Below, piece by piece: positions 12,585-20,910 of a DNA stretch of 64,000 nucleotides. The stretch is from the NCBI GenBank assembly GCA_050944055.1, contig JBMNQI010000003.1:1-64000 (forward strand), written 5' to 3'. The notes beneath the pieces were generated by a model, which did no database searches, was not told where the DNA came from, and saw only the letters and a list, made by a program, of their open reading frames with translations. The position numbers were made by a program, and so were the translations under genes. The DNA comes from JBMNQI01 sp050944055. Lineage in GTDB: Bacteria; Bacillota; Clostridia; Oscillospirales; Oscillospiraceae. The number at the start of each line of letters is the position of its first letter. The stretch's first letter is position 1.

Positions 12585-13790
12585 ATGGCCAAGCAGAAAT
12601 TTGAAAGAACCAAGCCCCACGTAAACATCGGCACAATTGGCCACGTCGACCACGGTAAGACCACTCTGACCGCGGCTATCACCAAATACCTCAGCTTCAT
12701 GGGCAAGGCCAAATATGAGGCCTATGACCAGATTGACAAGGCCCCCGAAGAGCGCGAGCGCGGCATCACCATCAATACCACCCACGTCGAATATGAGACC
12801 GAATCCCGCCATTACGCCCACGTCGACTGCCCGGGCCACGCAGACTATATTAAGAACATGATAACCGGCGCGGCCCAGATGGACGGCGCTATCCTCGTCA
12901 TCGCCGCCACAGACGGCCCGATGGCTCAGACCAAGGAGCATATACTTCTCGCCCGTCAGGTCGGCGTGCCCTATATCGTCGTGTTCATGAACAAATGCGA
13001 CCAGGTCGACGACCCCGAGCTTATCGAGCTTGTCGAGATGGAAATCCGCGAGACACTGAACTACTATGAGTTCTCCGGTGACGATATCCCCATCATAAAG
13101 GGTTCCGCTCTCCTTGCGCTTGAATCCACCTCCACCGATCTCAACGCCCCCGAGTATGCCTGCATCAAGGAGCTCATGGACGCAGTCGACACATATATCG
13201 CCACTCCGGACCGCAAGGCTGATCTTCCCTTCCTGATGCCCGTAGAGGACGTCTTTACCATCACCGGCCGCGGCACAGTCGCCACCGGCCGTGTCGAGCG
13301 CGGCACGATCAAGATGAACGAGAAGGTCCAGATAGTCGGTTTGCAGGACGAGATTAAGGAGACCACCGTCACGGGCATCGAGATGTTCCGCAAGCTTCTC
13401 GACTTCGCCCAGGCCGGCGACAACATCGGCACGCTGCTGCGCGGCATCGCGAAGAACGAGGTCGAGCGCGGCCAGGTTTTGGCCAAGCCCGGCAGCATCA
13501 AGCCCCACACAAAGTTTGTCGGCCAGGTTTACGTCCTGTCCAAGGAAGAGGGCGGCCGCCACACCCCGTTTTTCAACAACTACCGCCCGCAGTTCTATTT
13601 CCGTACCACCGACGTTACAGGCGTCATTAACCTGCCCGAGGGCGTTGAGATGTGCATGCCCGGCGACAACGTCGAGATGAACGTCGAGCTTATTACGCCT
13701 ATCGCCATCGAGGAAGGGCTCCGCTTCGCTATACGCGAGGGCGGACATACCGTCGGCTCCGGCGTCGTAATTAAAATCTTTAATGATTAA
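12585..13790 (+). CDS. tuf: Elongation factor Tu
   Basis: EF-Tu, 401 residues, delivers aminoacyl-tRNA to the ribosome. The G1 loop GHVDHGKTT is at residues 19-27; DCPGHADY and NKCD follow; domains II and III are intact and end in the usual GSGVVIKIFND. AAGGAGG is 11 nt before the ATG. Codon use is strongly biased to C-ending codons, as expected for a very highly expressed gene. It is the last gene of the block and is followed by a strong hairpin. Confidence 0.98.
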   Translation: MAKQKFERTKPHVNIGTIGHVDHGKTTLTAAITKYLSFMGKAKYEAYDQIDKAPEERERGITINTTHVEYETESRHYAHVDCPGHADYIKNMITGAAQMDGAILVIAATDGPMAQTKEHILLARQVGVPYIVVFMNKCDQVDDPELIELVEMEIRETLNYYEFSGDDIPIIKGSALLALESTSTDLNAPEYACIKELMDAVDTYIATPDRKADLPFLMPVEDVFTITGRGTVATGRVERGTIKMNEKVQIVGLQDEIKETTVTGIEMFRKLLDFAQAGDNIGTLLRGIAKNEVERGQVLAKPGSIKPHTKFVGQVYVLSKEEGGRHTPFFNNYRPQFYFRTTDVTGVINLPEGVEMCMPGDNVEMNVELITPIAIEEGLRFAIREGGHTVGSGVVIKIFND

Positions 13791-13801
13791 TCAGGTCTTA
13801 T

Positions 13802-13864
13802 AAACGGGGCCGCCGCTCACTCCTCTCTGTCATAAAGACGGAGACGTTTGCGGCGGCCCCGTTT
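13802..13864 (+). terminator. Terminator-like hairpin after tuf
   Basis: AAACGGGGCCGCCGC at 13802-13816 is the exact reverse complement of 13850-13864, a 15 bp perfect stem with a 33-nt loop. The T tract after it is short (GTTT), so it is GC-rich and only partly like a classical terminator. Confidence 0.65.
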
Positions 13865-13885
13865 GGCCCAATTCGAGGTATTCCC

Positions 13886-14857
13886 ATGAAGAAGCAGCTC
13901 AAATCAGTTTTAGCGATAGCCACGTTTACAGGCGCGGCAACCGCCGCATATTTCACGCTGTGCCGTTTTCTCGTACGGCTTGCCATAGAGCGCAAGCCCG
14001 GAAACGGCGACCCTGTTCCCAGGCTTGCGACAAGCCGGGAGCCCGACCCTGTAAGCTATGAAATAATGGTCGAAAACTACCGTTGTCTTTTTAACGACGC
14101 CATACAATGGCGTGAAAAAGTAGAGGCGGAATCCGTCGTCCTCAAGTCCGGCGACGGCCTCTCGCTTGACGGCGTAATATACAAAAACGACAGCGACAAA
14201 TGGGCTGTCGTTGTCCATGGCTACGCTTCAAGGAAAGAAAACATGTCCGTTTACGCGCAGCATTACTGGGACGCCGGCTTCAACGTACTGGTCCCGGACA
14301 TGCGCGCTCACGGGGAATCAGACGGCAAGTATATCGGCATGGGCTGGCGTGAAAAAGACGATCTTTATCTCTGGATTAATTACATACTCATGCGTGACCC
14401 CGGCGCGAAAATCGTTCTCCACGGCATATCAATGGGCGGCGCCACCGTGCTCATGATATCCGGCGACAAGCTGCCGGAGAATGTTCGCGCCATTGTCGAG
14501 GACTGCGGCTACACGGGCATTACCGACGTGCTTGAAAATACTCTCAATAACTATCTCCACCTCAATTCCGGCGCCATCATGAAAACGACAACACGCATAG
14601 CCAAACGGCAGGCAGGCTATGACTGGCGCGAAGGGGATACGCTTGCTCAGGTCAAAAAAAGCGTTACCCCCACGCTTTTTATACACGGCGGGAACGACAA
14701 CTTTGTACCGACCTCAATGGTATTTGAGCTGTATAGGGCGGCCGCGTGCCCGAAGGATATATTCGTCGTCCCTGACGCAATCCATGCGGCCTCGTCTTAT
14801 ACCGAGCCGGAGAAATACTGGAGAAGGGTTTTTGATTTTATATTTAAATATATTTGA
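13886..14857 (+). CDS. Alpha/beta hydrolase, membrane-anchored
   Basis: A serine hydrolase of the alpha/beta fold, 323 residues. The nucleophile elbow GISMGG places the catalytic Ser at 182. Asp271 (in GGNDNFVP) and His300 (in DAIHAAS) complete a plausible triad. The oxyanion strand VVVHGYASRKENM is typical of the S33/BAAT-like hydrolases found in Clostridia. Residues 7-30 form a hydrophobic segment with few charges, so the protein is probably tethered to the membrane with the catalytic domain outside. GAGG lies before the ATG. The substrate cannot be told. A MerR regulator follows 76 nt later from its own promoter. Confidence 0.85.
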   Translation: MKKQLKSVLAIATFTGAATAAYFTLCRFLVRLAIERKPGNGDPVPRLATSREPDPVSYEIMVENYRCLFNDAIQWREKVEAESVVLKSGDGLSLDGVIYKNDSDKWAVVVHGYASRKENMSVYAQHYWDAGFNVLVPDMRAHGESDGKYIGMGWREKDDLYLWINYILMRDPGAKIVLHGISMGGATVLMISGDKLPENVRAIVEDCGYTGITDVLENTLNNYLHLNSGAIMKTTTRIAKRQAGYDWREGDTLAQVKKSVTPTLFIHGGNDNFVPTSMVFELYRAAACPKDIFVVPDAIHAASSYTEPEKYWRRVFDFIFKYI

Positions 14858-14875
14858 AAAATCTTCTCTTCCCTC

Positions 14876-14906
14876 TTGACTCTCCCCTTAGGGGAGGCTG
14901 TATCCT
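14876..14906 (+). promoter_or_regulatory. MerR-type promoter with 19 bp spacer and operator dyad
   Basis: TTGACT at 14876-14881 and TATCCT at 14901-14906 are 19 bp apart. The over-long spacer contains CTCCCC-TTA-GGGGAG at 14882-14896, a perfect dyad. This is the hallmark arrangement for MerR-family activators, which twist the DNA to realign the two boxes. It lies immediately before the MerR gene, so autoregulation is likely. Confidence 0.85.
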
Positions 14907-14933
14907 GAAATTACGGCGGGGGAGGTATAATCG

Positions 14934-15740
14934 ATGTTCAGGATAGGCGAGTTTTCGAAGATGGCCAAGACCACGGTGAAAACACTGCGTTTTTATGACA
15001 GGTCAGGTCTGCTTAAGCCCGAGGAAACAGACCAGTTTACGGGCTACCGCCTGTATACCACGGACCAGCTGGTCAGGCTTCACAGGATACAGGCGCTGCG
15101 CCAGCTGGGCCTGTCCATCGGAGAAATTGGCGCCGTTTTATCCGGCCAGGATTTCCGCTCGATACTTGAAAACCGCAGGGCAGAGCTCCTCTGCGAGCTT
15201 TCAGAAGTCTCGGGCAAACTCTCCCGGCTCGAATTCATATTAAGAGAGGAGAAGGTTTTTATGTCCTATGCCGCAACAATCAAGGAACTGCCCGAATGCA
15301 TAGTTTATTCCAAAAAAATGACCATCCCCAACTACGACGCGTATTTTCAGCTCATCCCGGCCATCGGAGAAAAAGTCGCGGAGAAATACCCCGATTTAAA
15401 ATGCACCGTTCCCGGCTACTGCTTTGTCGTCTACCTCGACGGCGAGTACCGGGATAAGGACATCAACGTTGAATTCTGCGAAGCTGTGGACAAGATGAAA
15501 CCCGATTTTGACGGAATCGTATTTAAAAAAATTGAGCCCGTTACCGCGGTCTCCGTTATGCACAGGGGGCCTTACTCCAGCCTGTCCCAGGCGTACGCGT
15601 ACGCGTTCAGATGGATCGAGGAGAACGGGTGCGCGGCAGCCGGCCCGCCCAGGGAGAATTATATCGACGGCATTTGGAACAAGGAAAAGGAAGAGGACTG
15701 GCTTACGGAGGTTCAGGTGCCGATAGAGAGGAAAGCCTGA
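14934..15740 (+). CDS. MerR family regulator with GyrI-like ligand domain (BmrR type)
   Basis: 268 residues. Residues 1-75 are a MerR winged helix (FRIGEFSKMAKTTVKTLRFYD start, GLLKPEE, TGYRLYTTDQL). A coiled dimerisation helix follows to about 105. The rest is a GyrI/AraC-effector-like domain ending in VQVPIERKA, the fold BmrR uses to bind hydrophobic cations. GGGGGAGG lies 9 nt before the ATG. It is read from a MerR-type promoter directly upstream. The effector is unknown, and no efflux pump is adjacent; other targets would have to share the CTCCCC-N3-GGGGAG operator. Confidence 0.9.
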   Translation: MFRIGEFSKMAKTTVKTLRFYDRSGLLKPEETDQFTGYRLYTTDQLVRLHRIQALRQLGLSIGEIGAVLSGQDFRSILENRRAELLCELSEVSGKLSRLEFILREEKVFMSYAATIKELPECIVYSKKMTIPNYDAYFQLIPAIGEKVAEKYPDLKCTVPGYCFVVYLDGEYRDKDINVEFCEAVDKMKPDFDGIVFKKIEPVTAVSVMHRGPYSSLSQAYAYAFRWIEENGCAAAGPPRENYIDGIWNKEKEEDWLTEVQVPIERKA

Positions 15741-15770
15741 ATCCGCTTTCCGTAAATCCTTATGCAAGGC

Positions 15771-15805
15771 AAAAGGTGCCGCCCTAAGTCAGGGCAGCAC
15801 CTTTT
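15771..15805. terminator. Bidirectional terminator between merR-like gene and AEC gene
   Basis: AAAAGGTGC at 15771-15779 pairs with GCACCTTTT at 15797-15805, and GCCCT pairs with AGGGC inside. T tracts flank both sides. It serves two convergent genes, and on the minus strand it overlaps the last codons of the AEC gene. Confidence 0.8.
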
Positions 15806-16736
15806 CTGCAATTATGCTCATTAGCGGCATAGTTCCCACAGAGAATACGGTAGACAGCAGCACATAAAGTGAACAGTCTTCAAGCAGCTTGGGGTCGTCC
15901 ATATATTTCATGACCCAGACCGGCAGCATAGCGGCGAACGGCAGTGCGGCGTACATGACCGCAATTTTAACCTGCATATGGTTTAGAAAAGGCAGAAACA
16001 TGAGCGACAGCATGACTAATAAAGGCGCGGCCAGATTCGCTATAAGAGGGAGTATAATCAGATCTGGGCGTCTAGTCAGTTTTTTGAGCTTGACCTCGGA
16101 CATAAGCATTCCGCAGACAATCATTCCCAGTGTGGAGGTCATTGTGTTTGCGCTGGAGAGAACCTCGTCGACAGGCCCCGGCAAATCAATCCTGCACAGG
16201 TAAACTATAAGGCCGACGTACAGCCCCACAAGAGGGGGAGAAGTGAATACCTTAAGATACCACCTAAGGTTTCGCTGCTTTTGCCCCTCGCCGCTCTGAT
16301 CGAAAATGAAGGCGGGCGACGAATAGAAGAAAATCCTTATCGGCGCTGTAAAAATGGTATATTGGAATAGTCCCAGCGTACCGAAAAGCGATTGCATCAC
16401 CGGCATGCCTATGTATGTAAAGTTCGGAAACATCATAGCGAATTTACCGACTGCGCCGTATCTTTTGTCCCGGCAGAAAAGGCCGTAGACTATACCTACC
16501 AGCAGTAAAACCGCGAGAGTGATAAGGGCGACCGGTACCATAACTATTGACGAGAGTAACTCGTCTCTATTGAACTCCACGTTCAGCGAGTCTATTATAA
16601 GGCACGGTATGCCGACATTTATGAGCATCGAGCCGAGCTTATATGTGGAATGCTCATCGACTACTTTCGTCTTTTTTGCAATGACGCCTGCTGCTATCAG
16701 GATTACCATCTGAACGGCAAAACTAAAAGTAACCAT
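15789..16736 (-). CDS. AEC family (auxin efflux carrier) transporter
   Basis: A 315-residue integral membrane protein of the AEC family, which in bacteria includes malate and other organic-acid carriers. It opens with a hydrophobic helix after MVTFSFAVQMVILIAAG. Also present are the conserved SMLINVGIPCLI and FPNFTYIGMPVM segments in the first half and PFAAMLPVW in the second. AAGGAG precedes the ATG at 16736; a longer frame to 16781 lacks a ribosome site. It is divergent from an Old Yellow Enzyme-like gene, so an organic or aromatic acid is a reasonable guess for its cargo. A terminator-like hairpin sits in its own 5' leader. Confidence 0.88.
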   Translation of the reverse strand: MVTFSFAVQMVILIAAGVIAKKTKVVDEHSTYKLGSMLINVGIPCLIIDSLNVEFNRDELLSSIVMVPVALITLAVLLLVGIVYGLFCRDKRYGAVGKFAMMFPNFTYIGMPVMQSLFGTLGLFQYTIFTAPIRIFFYSSPAFIFDQSGEGQKQRNLRWYLKVFTSPPLVGLYVGLIVYLCRIDLPGPVDEVLSSANTMTSTLGMIVCGMLMSEVKLKKLTRRPDLIILPLIANLAAPLLVMLSLMFLPFLNHMQVKIAVMYAALPFAAMLPVWVMKYMDDPKLLEDCSLYVLLSTVFSVGTMPLMSIIAEKVLP

Positions 16737-16785
16737 TAATATCTCCTTTTGCGCACCGCCGCATTTATGCCATAACAGCAAAAAA

Positions 16786-16832
16786 CAGCCGCGCGGACTG
16801 GAATAAGAGCGTGGCCAAAAAATGCGCGGCTG
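16786..16832 (-). promoter_or_regulatory. Candidate attenuator hairpin in the AEC leader
   Basis: Read on the minus strand, CAGCCGCGC (16832-16824) and GCGCGGCTG (16794-16786) form a perfect 9 bp stem, followed at once by TTTTTT. It lies between the promoter at 16859-16887 and the AEC start. It therefore looks like an intrinsic terminator inside the 5' leader. A regulatory antiterminator was not identified. Confidence 0.55.
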
Positions 16833-16858
16833 GTTATCTGGGCGAACGCTTATAGATA

Positions 16859-16887
16859 ATTCTATTACTTATTGGAGTATTTTGCAA
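16859..16887 (-). promoter_or_regulatory. Promoter of the AEC transporter gene
   Basis: On the minus strand TTGCAA (16887-16882), a 17 bp spacer and TAGAAT (16864-16859). The start would be near 16852, giving a leader of about 115 nt. Apart from this, the leader hairpin and the candidate promoter at 17044, the 466-nt gap 16737-17202 holds AT-rich sequence and no gene. Confidence 0.7.
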
Positions 16888-17043
16888 TATGTCGAAAAGC
16901 ATATGATAATTCCGTTTTATTTTGGCTAGACGTCCGAAAGGGTTTTAAATATTCATTATTGTATGCGGCCGGCCGCGCTAAGAATAATGGAAATTTTTTA
17001 TACATATATTATAATTGTATATCTGCTGACAGTTAAAATACTA

Positions 17044-17072
17044 TTTACAATACACGTTTGTTATAATATTAT
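17044..17072 (+). promoter_or_regulatory. Candidate promoter of the first Fe-S flavoenzyme gene
   Basis: TTTACA at 17044-17049, 17 bp, TATTAT at 17067-17072, within a very AT-rich stretch. TATACA (17002 region) and TGTATA flank an AT-rich core just upstream, but these could be chance in such sequence. A leader of about 120 nt follows; I saw no known riboswitch in it. Confidence 0.45.
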
Positions 17073-17202
17073 ATATATCGAAACCAAGTGCAGTGCGCCT
17101 CCCGACGGCTTCGGAGCTTTGTTTTAAGGCTTAGAAACCGGTAAGGGAATAAAGCGCCTGCCACGGCAATCAGCGAGTTTTGATAATTCAGGAGGTAAAA
17201 CT

Positions 17203-19248
17203 ATGAACGGTATGCAAAAATATCCGAACCTGTTGGCTCCATACAAACTCGGCAGCCACTTACTCAAGAACAGGCTGATAGCGGCAATGGGTGAACCATA
17301 CAATACACATGGACCGGAGGAGTTTCCGCCGGACGGTCTCATAGCGCATTACATAAACAAGGCAAAAAACGGCGCCGCGCTTATATGCATAGACGAATAC
17401 CTTCAGCGGCCGTATAACAGGCATATAGAAACGAACGAAGAGATCCTTAGAAACAGATTTGAACACCCCAACCCGTTTAATCCAGACCATGGGAGTCATG
17501 GCGGCAGCGGGCGCATGGATTTTCTGAATATTGTCAACGGGGGCTGCCAGAACCATTTTTCCGAATTGTCCGAAGCGATACATTTTTACGGCGCTAAAAC
17601 AGTATTTGGTTTTCAGTTTATGGAGCCGTACCCCGGATACGGCGTCAGCTACAAACCCGCCGGGCAAAACGGACCCATGCCCGTTTGGGAATGGCGTCCG
17701 GACGAAGAAGAAAAAGAAATCCCCTGGGAGTTGATGGACAAATTTCTTGATGAGCTTGTACTGCTGTGTACGATGCTCAAGGAATGCGGTTTCGACGGCA
17801 TATACCTGCACTTGAACTACCGGCTGACGTTTCTCGGCAAATTCCTTTCGCCGCTTACAAACTGGAGGACCGACGAATTTGGCGGAAGTGTGGAAAACCG
17901 GGCAAGATATCCGATCATGGCCATGGACCGTATTAAGAAGCGCTGCGGGAAGGACTTCATCATCATGGGCTCCATGAACGCCCGCGACATGGAAGGAAGC
18001 TATACGTTTGAAGAAATGATGCAGTATGCCAATCTGTTTACGGGCCATATGGACATACTCCAGATAAAGTGCGGCAGGACACTTGACGAGAGCGCGCCGC
18101 TTGGTTTCCATAAGGAACGCATCCCCGCCCTCAAGGACGGAGCTCTTATCAAAAAGGGAGCCCCGGGCATACCCATAGCCGTCAACGGAGGCTTTGAATA
18201 CCCTGAGGATTGCGAGGCCGCCATTGTTGCCGGGCAGACGGACCTTGTTTCGCTTTCAAGAGCCTGGATTACCAACCCCGATTACGGGCTTAAGGTATAC
18301 GAGGGCAGAAGTAAGGATATCGTGCCCTGCCTCAGGTGCAACGCCTGCCATATAAGCAGCTATCACAAGCCGTGGGTGTCCACCTGCTCGGTCAACCCTC
18401 AATGGGGCTTTGAGCATAGAATTGATATGATGACTGCGCCCCTCGATAATAAAAAGAAAAAGGTGGCCGTCGTCGGCAGCGGCCCGGCCGGTATGGAGGC
18501 GGCACTGGTCGCCGCCGAAAAGGGACACGATGTTACGCTTTACGAAAAAGCGTCTGAATTGGGCGGTCTCTTGAGGCGGATTTCAAGGATCTCACATAAG
18601 TGGCCGCATAGGGATTTCATGAATTATATGATCCGCAGGATTGGGGAATCGAACGTCAAGGTACTGCTTAACACGGAAGCGACAAAGGAAGTGCTCGAAA
18701 AGGAAAACTACGACGTAATCCTTGCGGCCATAGGCGCAAACCCCATAATCCCCTCAATTCCCGGCGTGGACGGCAAGAACGTCTGTACGGCCGTATCCAT
18801 TCTCGGAAATGAGGATGCTGTCAAGGGTGATGTGGTTATCATCGGGGGCGGAGAGGTAGGCGTCGATACCGGCCTGCACCTGGCCGAGCTGGGGCATAAG
18901 GTGACCGTCCTGGAGATGGAAAACATGCTCGCAAGGACTGCCACGCCGATACATTTTTATTCTGTCTTGATGGCGGAATGCGAAAAACAGGAAAACTTCC
19001 ACTCTGTCGTTAATGCGCACTGCACAGGCATCTTTCCGGATAAGGTCACTTATGTGGACATAGACGGAGCGGAACATACCGTAAATGCCGATACCGTTGT
19101 ACTTGCGGTGGGCATGGCGCCTAAACATGAAGAGGGGATGAAGTTCTATGGAACAGGCAGCAGGCTTTTCCTTATCGGCGACTGCAACAGGGCTTCGGAT
19201 ATACAAAGGGCCATGCGCAGCGCTTACGGGACGGCTGTCATAATCTAG
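17203..19248 (+). CDS. Old Yellow Enzyme/TMADH-like Fe-S flavoenzyme, paralogue 1
   Basis: A 681-residue NADH:flavin oxidoreductase of the 2,4-dienoyl-CoA reductase/trimethylamine dehydrogenase type. Residues ~8-370 are an FMN-binding TIM barrel (LSPLTNWRTDEFGGSVENRA). Cys376, 379, 382 and 395 form a CX2CX2CX12C site for one [4Fe-4S] cluster, with TMADH-like spacing. Residues ~415-681 bind FAD and NAD(P)H (VAVVGSGPAGMEAA; VVIIGGGEVGVDT). Electrons should pass NAD(P)H to FAD to Fe-S to FMN to an unsaturated substrate. The usual HxxH/N substrate pair is replaced by His203-x-x-Tyr206, and a ~25-residue insert lies near 85-115. AGGAGG precedes the ATG. It is convergent with a phloretin-hydrolase-like gene. 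The substrate is unknown. Confidence 0.9.
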   Translation: MNGMQKYPNLLAPYKLGSHLLKNRLIAAMGEPYNTHGPEEFPPDGLIAHYINKAKNGAALICIDEYLQRPYNRHIETNEEILRNRFEHPNPFNPDHGSHGGSGRMDFLNIVNGGCQNHFSELSEAIHFYGAKTVFGFQFMEPYPGYGVSYKPAGQNGPMPVWEWRPDEEEKEIPWELMDKFLDELVLLCTMLKECGFDGIYLHLNYRLTFLGKFLSPLTNWRTDEFGGSVENRARYPIMAMDRIKKRCGKDFIIMGSMNARDMEGSYTFEEMMQYANLFTGHMDILQIKCGRTLDESAPLGFHKERIPALKDGALIKKGAPGIPIAVNGGFEYPEDCEAAIVAGQTDLVSLSRAWITNPDYGLKVYEGRSKDIVPCLRCNACHISSYHKPWVSTCSVNPQWGFEHRIDMMTAPLDNKKKKVAVVGSGPAGMEAALVAAEKGHDVTLYEKASELGGLLRRISRISHKWPHRDFMNYMIRRIGESNVKVLLNTEATKEVLEKENYDVILAAIGANPIIPSIPGVDGKNVCTAVSILGNEDAVKGDVVIIGGGEVGVDTGLHLAELGHKVTVLEMENMLARTATPIHFYSVLMAECEKQENFHSVVNAHCTGIFPDKVTYVDIDGAEHTVNADTVVLAVGMAPKHEEGMKFYGTGSRLFLIGDCNRASDIQRAMRSAYGTAVII

Positions 19249-19302
19249 AGCGCTGTTGCTGGTTTGACGCAGGCGTTTATCATTATTACATTAAAAGAAC
19301 TG

Positions 19303-19344
19303 AAAACGGGATGCAGCAGTTTTCGTTTTGCTGCATCCCGTTTT
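19303..19344. terminator. Strong bidirectional terminator
   Basis: AAAACGGGATGCAGCA at 19303-19318 pairs perfectly with 19329-19344 (16 bp, 10-nt loop). A and T runs on each side allow it to work for both convergent genes. Confidence 0.88.
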
Positions 19345-19426
19345 CTGCTTTATCAGGCTGCCCGGCGGATACTGCTTGCCGCAGAACTCCAATTATCCCG
19401 GCGGCCGGCAGATCTTGAATGCCCGG

Positions 19427-20272
19427 TTAATACTCCCAGACAGGCTTGCCGCCCTCTTCGGCATAGAGGCTCGGGAGGAAACGGCCGAGGTGCGGGTACT
19501 CGAGCAGGCAGTGGTAAGAGGTCATAACGCAGTTTTCATATGTAATTTTAACGCCGTTTGTGTTGCGTATGAATTTCCCGTCCTTAAGGCCGATGCCGTG
19601 ATACGTTCTTATACGCATTTCCACTCCTCTGAACGCGGGACGGAAATGGTATATGTTCAAGCTGTCATAACCCATCGGCATAGTTGAGACTGCCGTGATG
19701 AGCGTGCCGTTTTCCGGAATGTCAATAAGCTTCGGGTCGAGGCCCATTTCCACCGGGTTGAGGCATTTTGCCTTGATCATTATGCGGTTGTTGCCTTCGC
19801 CCCCGTCGATGGATTCCTCGATGAAGTTTTCGGCTCCGTAGCGGCGGTAGCGCATCGGGATAGCGGGGTCCTTTGCGCGCTCAAGCGATTCCTCGTTTGA
19901 AAACCCGGTGTCCCAGTGCTCAATAGGGCACCAGATCTTATAGCGGAGGTTGCCGTTGCCCTTCGGGACGCTGGGCGGAGTGAAGAAGTGCCATACATAC
20001 CACCAGTCAATCATCTCAATGGTGACGCCGGGCATATAGACGTAGCCGGAAGAATAACCGGTTCCGTCCGGCATGACGCAGCAGCCGCTTTCACGTGTCA
20101 GGTAACCGGGCTTATATAAATCGTTCAAGTTCTCGGGCAGAAGCGCTTCTTTCGGGTCAATGGGATTGCGCATGACCTCCAGCTGAATAGGCTCGCGCGG
20201 GAAGAGCGTCCAGGAATAGTACTTGGAGTAGCTTAATGCCAACTCCTCCGGGCAAAGCGGAAATTTGGCCAT
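19427..20272 (-). CDS. Phloretin hydrolase / DAPG hydrolase (PhlG) family protein
   Basis: 281 residues, close in length to Eubacterium phloretin hydrolase and Pseudomonas PhlG. These zinc enzymes hydrolyse a C-C bond next to an acyl-phloroglucinol ring. Aromatic-rich IDWWYVWHFF, RYKIWCPIEHW and the C-terminal HCLLEYPHLGRF match the family. His254 and Glu258 give the H-x3-E zinc pair; His119 and Glu152 or 153 are the likely remaining ligands. There is no signal peptide, so it is cytosolic. AAAGGA lies 9 nt before the ATG. It is read from its own promoter and is convergent with an ene-reductase-like gene. Known flavonoid breakdown in gut Clostridia couples such a hydrolase to Old Yellow Enzyme-type reductases. 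The substrate is not proven. Confidence 0.75.
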   Translation of the reverse strand: MAKFPLCPEELALSYSKYYSWTLFPREPIQLEVMRNPIDPKEALLPENLNDLYKPGYLTRESGCCVMPDGTGYSSGYVYMPGVTIEMIDWWYVWHFFTPPSVPKGNGNLRYKIWCPIEHWDTGFSNEESLERAKDPAIPMRYRRYGAENFIEESIDGGEGNNRIMIKAKCLNPVEMGLDPKLIDIPENGTLITAVSTMPMGYDSLNIYHFRPAFRGVEMRIRTYHGIGLKDGKFIRNTNGVKITYENCVMTSYHCLLEYPHLGRFLPSLYAEEGGKPVWEY

Positions 20273-20307
20273 AGGGTCAAGTCCTTTCTGTAAATTTGTT
20301 TAGAAGC

Positions 20308-20336
20308 ATTATAAGTTAAATATTGTTTAGATTCAA
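20308..20336 (-). promoter_or_regulatory. Promoter of the phloretin-hydrolase-like gene
   Basis: On the minus strand TTGAAT (20336-20331), 17 bp spacer, TATAAT (20313-20308). The start would lie near 20301, about 30 nt before the ATG. Confidence 0.75.
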
Positions 20337-20409
20337 GACTATCAGCCGTCCATTTTTAAGCCGGAGGTGCCAGCTGCGTCCTCCCCGGCCGCGCCGGATT
20401 AAGGCAAGG

Positions 20410-20444
20410 AAAAACCGGCCCCCGTTATTACTAACGGAGACCGG
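20410..20444 (-). terminator. Terminator of the small membrane protein gene
   Basis: On the minus strand CCGGTCTCCGTTA and TAACGGGGGCCGG form a stem with one internal mismatch and a 4-nt loop, followed by TTTTT. Confidence 0.75.
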
Positions 20445-20451
20445 CGCTTTC

Positions 20452-20634
20452 CTATTCCTCTATGTCCGCGAAATCCTCAAAATTCTCGCAGAGCGGGCAC
20501 TTCTCGGCAACCTTTTTTTTCATCTTACGACACAGCCTCATCAGCTCTTCCTTATAGGCAAGGGCGGCCAGTAAGGCGGCAGTGACTGCAGCAAGGGCGG
20601 CAACCACAATTATCAGCGCTCTTAAAAACTTCAC
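20452..20634 (-). CDS. Small single-pass membrane protein, unknown
   Basis: 60 residues: a hydrophobic helix (about residues 4-26, LIIVVAALAAVTAALLAALA) followed by a basic stretch, a CPLC pair and an acidic tail. The start is a GTG at 20634 preceded by GGGAGGGG, and a terminator follows directly, so it looks like a real monocistronic gene. A TATAAT box lies about 55 nt upstream. I do not recognise the family. The CxxC could bind metal or form a disulfide, but nothing more can be said. Confidence 0.6.
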   Translation of the reverse strand: MKFLRALIIVVAALAAVTAALLAALAYKEELMRLCRKMKKKVAEKCPLCENFEDFADIEE

Positions 20635-20881
20635 AAAATCCCCTCCCAGATAAGTTTCTTCAGATGATACTTCTTCTATGATATATTATACCAATTCGCC
20701 CTAAATATCAATAACGTTTTTGACTTCATGCGTTCTGCGCTTTTTCAATATGCCGGCAAATAATAAATATGCGGAAGCATTTTGGAAAAGCAGGCAGGAA
20801 GATTTACGGCGGCGCCGGGCGCAGCAAACCGGAGTTATGCGGGCAAGGCCGATTATAGCGGCGCTTTGTTGTCACAACACA

Positions 20882-20899
20882 ACTTTTTTCGAAAAAAGT
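20882..20899. other. 18 bp perfect palindrome before the nucleobase permease promoter
   Basis: ACTTTTTTCGAAAAAAGT is its own reverse complement and ends 11 bp before the -35 box at 20911. It could be an operator or a bidirectional hairpin. Within the 434-nt gap 20635-21068 this palindrome, the promoter at 20911 and GGACA-N4-TGTCC near 20965 are the only structure I see; a 64-codon frame there has no ribosome site. Confidence 0.5.
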
Positions 20900-20910
20900 A
20901 AAATTCCCTC

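Noticed and set aside
12543..13748. 401-codon open frame opposite tuf
   Set aside because: Shadow of the strongly codon-biased tuf gene.
17080..17202. Possible riboswitch in the leader of flavoenzyme 1
   Set aside because: I compared it by eye with cobalamin, FMN, SAM and c-di-GMP cores; only a short AAGGGAAT-like patch matched, and the rest of the conserved order is missing.
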